A DNA stretch of 64,000 bases from JAZGGS01 sp963714405 (GTDB taxonomy: Bacteria > Bacteroidota > Ignavibacteria > Ignavibacteriales > Ignavibacteriaceae). The notes beneath the pieces are model-generated. The model did no database searches. It was given only the letters and a program-made list of their open reading frames with translations, and was not told the origin of the DNA. The translations under genes were made by a program, and so were the position numbers. Of this stretch, positions 58,144 to 64,000 are shown piece by piece. Within the stretch, counting starts at the first letter, position 1; the number at the start of each line of letters is the position of its first letter. Location: the NCBI GenBank assembly GCA_963714405.1, contig CAVQOH010000002.1:434001-498000 (forward strand), written 5' to 3'.

Positions 58144-58188
58144 GGCGAAGCAGTACTCCTCCTTTCTTAACTGCTTCGCCTTTTTTTT
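58144..58188 (+). terminator. Terminator after gdh copy 2
   Basis: A perfect 11-base stem GGCGAAGCAGT/ACTGCTTCGCC with a 15-base loop and eight T residues. It occupies the same position as the terminator after gdh copy 1, between dehydrogenase and partner gene. Confidence 0.92.
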
Positions 58189-58219
58189 AAACCTTTCTTT
58201 TAATTGATACCAACAAACT

Positions 58220-58241
58220 GAATTTCGAACGGCTGAAATTC
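58220..58241. promoter_or_regulatory. Inverted repeat upstream of REC-ATP-grasp copy 2
   Basis: GAATTTC and GAAATTC separated by 8 bases, about 38 bases before the ATG at 58279. Position and symmetry suit an operator, but 7-base arms in AT-rich DNA are weak evidence. Confidence 0.3.
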
Positions 58242-58278
58242 TTAATATATTAGTAAAGTAATTTTTAAAAAGAATTCA

Positions 58279-61200
58279 ATGGATTATCGAGACGAAATTA
58301 GCAGTAATCCCGAAGCACGTTGGGTAGAGCATGGTTATGGAAACCGTTTTCAGGGTTTCCAGAATCTTATGCGTCTTCGAATATCTAATATTTTACTTGT
58401 TTCAAGTCTTTACGATCTATATTTGTTTGAAGAAGATGGCAGGTTATATGAATTAATACGCAACGAATACCAGGGATTAAATCTTAGTCATTCACCCGAA
58501 TTAACAAGAGTTTCCAGCGGGCAGGATGCTGTTAACCGTGTTAAAAAAGAAGGACGTTTCGATCTTATAATTACTACAATGCACATTGAAGATATGACAG
58601 CGCTTGGTTTTGCCAAACTTGTTAAGGATTCAGGAATGGATATCCCTATTATTCTTTTAGGGCATGATAACAGGGAACTAAAGGCACTTCTGCAAAATCC
58701 TGATAGCTCAGTTTTTGAAAAAGTTTTTATTTGGACCGGTGATTTCAGAATTTTAATCGGTATTATAAAATATATTGAAGATAAACTAAATGTTGAACAT
58801 GATAGTAAAATTGTAGGAGTACAAAATGTAATTTTTGTTGAAGACAGCGAGCGTTATTACTCTGCTCTGCTGCCAATTATTTATACTGAAATGCTGAAGC
58901 AAAGCCAACGGTTGATTTCCGAAGGAATAAATCTTTCACATAAATTTTTAAGAATGCGCGCTCGCCCAAAAATTTTACTCTGTTCTACGTATGAAGAAGC
59001 ATGGACATATTTTGAACAATACAAAGAGCTTGTGCTCGGAATTATTTCAGACATTGAATTTCCTCGTAAAGGAAAACTTGATGATTTAGCAGGATTAAGA
59101 TTGGCACGGGCTGTAAAAAAAGAGGTGAGTGATATTCCAATTTTACTAACTTCAAATAATTCAAATATTCAAGCTGAAGCTAAAAAAGCAGGTACTTCTT
59201 TTTTATTAAAAGATTCACCAAGTTTAATTTATGATCTTCAGTTTTTTATGAATCATCACTTTGGTTTTGGTGATTTTGTTTTTAGAACTCTTGATGGCGG
59301 TGAGGTTGACCGGGCGGGAAATTTAAGAAATCTTGAAGAAAAACTTAAAACCGTTCCGGCAGACTGTATAATGTTTCATGCTTCAAGAAATCATTTTTCG
59401 AACTGGCTTAAAGCGCGAACAGAGTTTTGGCTCGCACATCAATTAAGACCAAGAAAAGTCTCTGATTACTCTTCAGCAGAAGCCTTAAGAGAATATCTTG
59501 TAAAAGCATTACACACTTACCGTTTACAAAGGCAGCGCGGAATAATTGCAGATTTTAATAAAGAATCTTTTGATCCTGAGAGCAGTTTCGCACGCATCGG
59601 TGGTGGTTCGCTGGGTGGTAAAGCAAGAGGATTAGGTTTCGTAAATACCTTAATTAATAATTACCAGCTCCGCGATCAGTTTGAAGATGTGCAGGTTGCA
59701 GTTCCTCCAGCAGTTGTTATCGGAACTCATGTTTTTGACGATTTTCTTGAAATGAACAATCTGCGAAAATTTGCCTTAGAATGCGATGATGATGAAGAAA
59801 TAACAAAAAATTTCTTGGGTGCATCCAAGTTTCCTGAGGAAATTTTGGGAGAGCTAGCAGCATTTCTTGATCTTATAAATACACCTCTCGCAGTGCGGTC
59901 CTCAAGTTTGTTAGAAGATTCGCAATACCATCCTTTTGCAGGTGTGTATCAAACTTATATGATACCAAACAATAATAGCAATCCCTTAATACGATTGAAT
60001 GATCTTTTAATAACTATTAAAAGAGTTTATGCATCTACTTTTTATCAAGGCGCAAAAAATTATATAAAGGTTACATCCTACCGAACTGAAGAAGAGAAGA
60101 TGGCGGTAATAATCCAGAAGATGGTTGGCAGTATTCACGAAAACAGATTTTATCCCGAAATATCTGGTGTGGCAAAATCATTTAACTTTTATCCTCTTCC
60201 ACCGCAAAAACCTACTGATGGAACAGTTTCTGTAGCCCTCGGTTTGGGTAAAATGGTTGTTGAGGGTGGGAACACAGTTAGATTTTGTCCAAAATATCCT
60301 GATGATTTAATTCAATTTTACTCTGTGCAAGAATCATTAAAGAGCAGCCAGCGTGGATTTTATGCACTTCAGTTGGATGAAAAAACCGATTTTGGAAATG
60401 TTACTTATGATAAGCTTGTAAAGGACTTTGGATTAGATATTGCAGAAAAAGATGGAACTCTCAATTATGTCGGTTCAACTTACATTGCAGATAATGATGC
60501 TATTTACGACGGGCTTTCAAGAAATGGAATTAGGATAGTAACTTTTGGACCAATTTTAAGAAATAAAATGTTTCCGTTCTCAAACATTTTAGAGCTGCTT
60601 TTGGAAATGGGTAACTGGGGAATGGGTACTGCTGTTGAGATGGAATTTGCAGTAAAAATGCCAACTGTACCCGGCAAGAAAAAAGAATTCGGTTTATTGC
60701 AGATAAGACCTCTGGTTATTAGTAGAGATTTTGAAGATTTATCAATTGAGCCTGTTACAAAAGGAAAACTTATTTGTAAAAGCAGCCGTGTTCTGGGTAA
60801 TGGAACTATTAACGATATTTATGATGCGATTGTTGTGGATTATCATCTTTTTGAACGTTCAAAAAGTAAAGAGGTTGCTGCAGAAGTTGCTTCATTTAAT
60901 ACTAAGATGGTAAAAGAAAACACACCTTATTTGTTAGTTGGAGTTGGAAGATGGGGGTCACTGGATCCCTGGCTTGGCATACCTGTTAACTGGGATCAGA
61001 TTGCAGGAGCAAAAGCTATAATTGAAACTAGCTTTAAAGATTTTACTGTTGAACCTTCTCAAGGCTCTCACTTTTTTCAGAACATAACTTCATTTATGAT
61101 TGGATATTTTACTGTTAGTGATTTACAGGCAGATGATTTTGTTAATTGGGACTGGCTCTTAAAACAAGAAACTGTAGAAAGTAAAACCTTTACAAAACAT

Positions 61201-61293
61201 ATTAGATTTAAGAACCCTATAGTTATTAAAATGAATGGACACGAAAATAAAGGGATAATAATTAAACCGGAGAAAAACGTTGGAACAAAGTAA
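58279..61293 (+). CDS. REC-REC-PEP synthase-type ATP-grasp protein, copy 2
   Basis: 1004 residues, paralogous over its full length to the protein at 53558. Receiver 1 is degenerate in the same way (LLVSSLYD, IITTMHIEDM). Receiver 2 is intact (FVEDS at 186-190, D258 in GIISDIE, LLTSN, LLKDSP). The linker NHFSNWLKARTEFWLA, the ATP-grasp (GGSLGGKARGLGF, LAVRSSSLLEDS, LQIRPLV) and the C-terminal GVGRWGSLDPWLGIP and SQGSHFFQN are retained. The N-terminus is divergent and about 8 residues longer. Conservation of both the lost and retained receiver residues says the arrangement is functional. It overlaps the next gene by 14 bases. Confidence 0.85.
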   Translation: MDYRDEISSNPEARWVEHGYGNRFQGFQNLMRLRISNILLVSSLYDLYLFEEDGRLYELIRNEYQGLNLSHSPELTRVSSGQDAVNRVKKEGRFDLIITTMHIEDMTALGFAKLVKDSGMDIPIILLGHDNRELKALLQNPDSSVFEKVFIWTGDFRILIGIIKYIEDKLNVEHDSKIVGVQNVIFVEDSERYYSALLPIIYTEMLKQSQRLISEGINLSHKFLRMRARPKILLCSTYEEAWTYFEQYKELVLGIISDIEFPRKGKLDDLAGLRLARAVKKEVSDIPILLTSNNSNIQAEAKKAGTSFLLKDSPSLIYDLQFFMNHHFGFGDFVFRTLDGGEVDRAGNLRNLEEKLKTVPADCIMFHASRNHFSNWLKARTEFWLAHQLRPRKVSDYSSAEALREYLVKALHTYRLQRQRGIIADFNKESFDPESSFARIGGGSLGGKARGLGFVNTLINNYQLRDQFEDVQVAVPPAVVIGTHVFDDFLEMNNLRKFALECDDDEEITKNFLGASKFPEEILGELAAFLDLINTPLAVRSSSLLEDSQYHPFAGVYQTYMIPNNNSNPLIRLNDLLITIKRVYASTFYQGAKNYIKVTSYRTEEEKMAVIIQKMVGSIHENRFYPEISGVAKSFNFYPLPPQKPTDGTVSVALGLGKMVVEGGNTVRFCPKYPDDLIQFYSVQESLKSSQRGFYALQLDEKTDFGNVTYDKLVKDFGLDIAEKDGTLNYVGSTYIADNDAIYDGLSRNGIRIVTFGPILRNKMFPFSNILELLLEMGNWGMGTAVEMEFAVKMPTVPGKKKEFGLLQIRPLVISRDFEDLSIEPVTKGKLICKSSRVLGNGTINDIYDAIVVDYHLFERSKSKEVAAEVASFNTKMVKENTPYLLVGVGRWGSLDPWLGIPVNWDQIAGAKAIIETSFKDFTVEPSQGSHFFQNITSFMIGYFTVSDLQADDFVNWDWLLKQETVESKTFTKHIRFKNPIVIKMNGHENKGIIIKPEKNVGTK

Positions 61294-61486
61294 TCCTACA
61301 AAACAAGCTGTGCCATCTTCCTGCCCGCATTGCGGAAACAGCTTAACCCCTTGGCAGCAGGTGCTTTTAGCAACGGATCGGGCTCTTGTTTGCAAGAAAT
61401 GCTGGTACAGAATAATAATTGATGTTTACGATTATTCAAAATCGAATCCCAAAAAAATTGATAAATCCAAGAATAAGGAAGACTAA
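61280..61486 (+). CDS. Small zinc-ribbon protein coupled to the cluster
   Basis: 68 residues starting at TTG (61280), inside the end of the preceding gene, with GGAG upstream; translational coupling is likely. Cysteine pairs CPHC (15, 18) and CKKC (38, 41) form a classic zinc ribbon; the tail is lysine-rich and polar. It ends two bases before the third dehydrogenase ATG. It may be a small regulator or adaptor (inference); I know of no named family. Confidence 0.65.
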   Translation: MEQSNPTKQAVPSSCPHCGNSLTPWQQVLLATDRALVCKKCWYRIIIDVYDYSKSNPKKIDKSKNKED

Positions 61487-61488
61487 GC

Positions 61489-62736
61489 ATGGAATCATAC
61501 AATTCATTCCACGTAGCTCAACAGCAAATTCGTGAAGCTGCTGCTATTTTAAATCTTGATGAGGCCACCATAGAATTTTTAAGCGTACCCCAGCTTGAAA
61601 CTAGTTTCACAATTCCACTGCAAATGGATGATGGAGAAACAAAAATATTCCAGGCATACCGAATTCAATACAACACTTCAAGGGGACCTGCAAAAGGCGG
61701 TATACGTTTTCACCCGGAAGAAACTGTGGATACAATTCGTGCTCTTGCTTGCTGGATGACTTGGAAAACTGCAGTTGTTGATTTACCACTCGGTGGTGGT
61801 AAAGGTGGAATTTGCTTAAATCACAGGAATATGAGCGACAGGGAACTCGAAAGAATTTCAAGACAGTATGTTAGAGCAATTTCTCCCTTACTTGGATTAG
61901 ATAGAGACATCCCCGCAACAGATGTTTATACTAATCCACAAACTATGACCTGGATGATGGATGAATATGAAAAAATAAATTGGAAACATAGTCCTGGTGT
62001 ATTTACGGATAAACCACTTCAGGTTGGAGGAACCGAAGGAAGAAGAGATGCAACGGCGCGTGGTGGAATTATTACAGTGAGAGAAGCATGCAATGCCCTT
62101 GGTTTTGATCCGACAAAAAAATATGCAATACAAGGATTTGGTGATGCCGGGCAAAGAGCTGCCCTTCTTCATGCAGAGATTTTAGGCGGTGGCAAGCTAA
62201 TTGCTGTAAGTGATTCAAGAGGTGCAATTTATAATCCTGATGGTTTTCATCCTGAAGAATTAGTACATCATAAATTACAAACCGGATCTGTTTTAAATTT
62301 TCCCAATTCAAAAGAAATTCATCACGATGAACTTCTGGAACTTGAGGTTGAAATTCTTTATCCGGCAGCATTGGAAAATGCCATACACAGTAAAAATGCA
62401 AAAAATATAAAAGCCAGGGTTGTTTGCGAACTTGCAAACGGACCCACAACTCCTGAAGCTGATTTGATACTTCATAAGAATAAAGTTTATGTTATTCCTG
62501 ATATTCTTGCAAGTGCAGGTGGAGTTATTGTATCATATTTTGAAATGGTACAGGATAAATCACTTTATTTTTGGGAAGAAGATGTGGTGCACAGGCAGTT
62601 GGATAAAAAACTTTCTGTTGCCTATAATGGTGTGCAGGAAGCGATAAAGGAAAAAAAGGTACATCCACGTTTAGCAGCAATGCTGGTTGGCGTTGCTCGT
62701 GTTGCGCAGGCATGCAAGTTGCGCGGATGGGTATAA
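61489..62736 (+). CDS. Glu/Leu/Phe/Val dehydrogenase family, third glutamate dehydrogenase
   Basis: 415 residues, the shorter class found in Thermotoga, Bacillus and archaea. It is not a close copy of the other two. Motifs: YRIQYNTSRGPAKGGIRFHPEET, LPLGGGKGGICLN, IPATDVYTNPQTMTWMMDEYE, LQVGGTEGRRDATARGG and IQGFGDAGQRAA with VSDSRG. The TEGRRDATARGG stretch is standard for this class. Most likely it is a glutamate dehydrogenase; another amino acid cannot be excluded. It is the last gene of the cluster and has a two-base gap to the zinc-ribbon gene. Confidence 0.92.
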   Translation: MESYNSFHVAQQQIREAAAILNLDEATIEFLSVPQLETSFTIPLQMDDGETKIFQAYRIQYNTSRGPAKGGIRFHPEETVDTIRALACWMTWKTAVVDLPLGGGKGGICLNHRNMSDRELERISRQYVRAISPLLGLDRDIPATDVYTNPQTMTWMMDEYEKINWKHSPGVFTDKPLQVGGTEGRRDATARGGIITVREACNALGFDPTKKYAIQGFGDAGQRAALLHAEILGGGKLIAVSDSRGAIYNPDGFHPEELVHHKLQTGSVLNFPNSKEIHHDELLELEVEILYPAALENAIHSKNAKNIKARVVCELANGPTTPEADLILHKNKVYVIPDILASAGGVIVSYFEMVQDKSLYFWEEDVVHRQLDKKLSVAYNGVQEAIKEKKVHPRLAAMLVGVARVAQACKLRGWV

Positions 62737-62795
62737 AGGATTATAAGTTTGCAAAAAAATTGTTGAATGTTTTTTTCTATTTAGTTTATGCAAAA

Positions 62796-62820
62796 AACGC
62801 ACTATTTACTTCAGTGCGCT
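62796..62820. terminator. Weak hairpin after the third dehydrogenase
   Basis: CGCACT (62798-62803) pairs with AGTGCG (62813-62818) about 60 bases past the stop. The plus strand lacks a T run after it; the minus strand has one. The rest of the 220-base gap to the VOC gene is AT-rich, with nothing else I can identify. Confidence 0.35.
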
Positions 62821-62956
62821 AATTGTGTCGCTATTTATTAATTTTATAGGTCGCATTCTTGTAAAAATTTTTTATTATTGTTATTTTCCTTTACAAAAGA
62901 TTGCTACTTAGAACATTTGCACATTAATTTAACTTTTTCCGAAACTCATTAAAAAA

Positions 62957-63337
62957 ATGATTCTACAAACTACCGGAATTGATCATATAAATTTAGATGT
63001 TACAAATCTAGCGCAGACTGTAGATTTTTACAAAAAACTTTTTGGCTTCGTTGTTTTAAAAGATCAACCAGAAGAGAATTCAAAAATTATTGGAAACGAA
63101 TTTATTAAATTATGCCTATATCAAAAGGATGAGTTCAGGCAATTTAGAAAGAATGGGTTTAATCATTTTGGTTTTCATATAAAAAATTTTGAAGAGATTA
63201 TTCAAAAATGTGCTGAACTTGATATTGAAGTGTTTTATGGTGGGCCGATTGAATGGGAATTTTCTGAATCGATTTATATTAAGGACCCTAATGGTTATGA
63301 AATTGAGCTGGCAAGAGTTTTTGGAGGTGGAATATAA
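62957..63337 (+). CDS. VOC-superfamily (glyoxalase/dioxygenase-like) protein
   Basis: 126 residues. TGIDHINLDVTNLAQTVDFYKKLFGF has the first metal-ligand histidine. The second half has FNHFGFHIKNFEEII, and the closing DPNGYEIELARV supplies the usual glutamate ligand. All expected ligands are visible, so it is probably an active metalloenzyme of the glyoxalase/fosfomycin-resistance type; the substrate is unknown. Confidence 0.85.
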   Translation: MILQTTGIDHINLDVTNLAQTVDFYKKLFGFVVLKDQPEENSKIIGNEFIKLCLYQKDEFRQFRKNGFNHFGFHIKNFEEIIQKCAELDIEVFYGGPIEWEFSESIYIKDPNGYEIELARVFGGGI

Positions 63338-63425
63338 AATCATTTATACGAATTCAATTTGATTATTATCCAAATTTTTTTCGTTTTAATTTTTAATGTA
63401 ATTTTTTAGAAATACAGGAAAAAGA

Positions 63426-63839
63426 ATGAAAACGTTGTTAAAGACATTTGTAATATTATTTTTTATACTAACCACAGGTAGTTTTGCACAAGACAGTCTT
63501 AAGCTTGTAGGCACATGGGAGCTGGTTTCGTATCAGTACACTCTTCCTGATACCGTTATCACTGGTTCAACAACAAATTTTACTTCCATAAAAATTGTTA
63601 CACCTCTTTTCTTTGCATATGTAGGACAAACATTGCCATCAAAAGAGTTTAAAAGAGCGGGTGCGGGAAGATACATTGTTAAAAATGATCTGCTTCAAGA
63701 GTTTGTCATGTTTTCATCAATTAAAAATATGCTTGGAAAAACATTTAAATATAAATGTGTAATTGAGGGGGATAAATGGTACCACTCCGGGCAGATAAAC
63801 GAAATATTTATTGAGGAGATCTGGAAAAAGGTTGAGTAA
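63426..63839 (+). CDS. Secreted lipocalin-like protein
   Basis: 137 residues. The signal peptide ends GSFAQ. LKLVGTWELVSYQYT near the mature start is the GxW motif of lipocalin-like/DUF4488 proteins, followed by barrel-like strands (AGRYIVKNDLLQEFVMF, YKCVIEGDKWYHSGQ, IEEIWKKV). It is periplasmic or exported; the ligand is unknown. Confidence 0.78.
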   Translation: MKTLLKTFVILFFILTTGSFAQDSLKLVGTWELVSYQYTLPDTVITGSTTNFTSIKIVTPLFFAYVGQTLPSKEFKRAGAGRYIVKNDLLQEFVMFSSIKNMLGKTFKYKCVIEGDKWYHSGQINEIFIEEIWKKVE

Positions 63840-63955
63840 CCTTTCATTAAAGTTCCGCTATGATTTTGTTTAGATTACAGTATTATTTTATCTTAAAATA
63901 AAGAGCAATATTTTTCTTTCAAGATTTCAAATTAATAACAAATTGGAGTATTAAG

Positions 63956-64000
63956 ATGAAATTAAAAGTAATTCTGTTTTCCATTCTCATACTATCTATA
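63956..64000 (+). CDS. Start of an exported protein, cut by the window edge
   Basis: ATG at 63956 with TTGGAG ten bases upstream opens MKLKVILFSILILSI, a signal-peptide start. Only 15 codons are visible, so nothing can be said of function. Confidence 0.6.
   Translation, partial: MKLKVILFSILILSI

Noticed and set aside
1..64000. tRNA, rRNA or CRISPR
   Set aside because: No tRNA-like clover sequence, rRNA segment or regularly spaced repeat was seen in reading both strands.

Overview
The window is about 64 kb of AT-rich bacterial chromosome. It looks like a member of the Ignavibacteria or a close relative in the Bacteroidota/Chlorobi group. The reasons are C-terminal type IX secretion (T9SS) sorting domains of the NYPNPFNP type, many small outer-membrane barrel genes, a pyruvate:ferredoxin oxidoreductase of anaerobic type, a monomeric NADP isocitrate dehydrogenase, and a mixture of genes with and without clear Shine-Dalgarno sequences. 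I saw no rRNA, tRNA, CRISPR array, integrase or transposase, so most of it reads as ordinary chromosomal backbone.

Layout. 0-0.5 kb: end of a T9SS-exported propeller protein. 0.6-4.3 kb (minus): an OmpR-type two-component system, a small membrane protein and mnmA. 4.4-6.4 kb: a secreted multihaem cytochrome with a T9SS tail, divergent from the two-component system. 6.4-13 kb: envelope proteins, a CHASE2 sigma-54 activator and a membrane metallophosphatase. 13-17.8 kb: a dihydroorotate-dehydrogenase-like gene with nifJ. 18-25 kb: small membrane protein, ychF, M48 protease, DUF481 barrel, monomeric icd, then a small accessory patch between a dead carB 3' end and the real carB 3' end. 25-30.9 kb: carB, carA and a PIN-PhoH ATPase, with five single-base indels and one in-frame stop within about 2.3 kb. 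31-37 kb: phosphatase, then DUF3109-rpoN-ICMT-hslV-hslU. 37-45.7 kb: a dehydrogenase, a large lamin-tail surface protein (frameshifted), a phage-type muramidase, a YfcC transporter, DinB, a lipoprotein and an orphan MlaF-like ATPase. 45.7-52 kb: three barrel proteins, DUF2721, carbamate kinase, aat and an M24 peptidase.

52-62.7 kb is the most unusual part. A pair [glutamate dehydrogenase + about 1000-residue protein] is repeated in tandem, followed by a tiny zinc-ribbon protein and a third, different glutamate dehydrogenase. The large proteins carry two receiver-like domains, the first degenerate and the second intact, fused to a PEP synthase-type ATP-grasp domain. They lack the usual phosphohistidine and PEP-binding domains. 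The two tandem dehydrogenases differ at positions associated with NAD versus NADP choice. I infer a regulated ammonia/glutamate node in which each dehydrogenase has its own receiver/ATP-grasp partner; this is a hypothesis from gene order and motifs.

The right end holds a VOC-family protein, a lipocalin-like secreted protein and the first codons of another exported protein. Several conserved genes (carA, carB, phoH-like, lamin-tail, second gdh) are broken by single-base changes. From the sequence alone I cannot tell assembly error from real decay.
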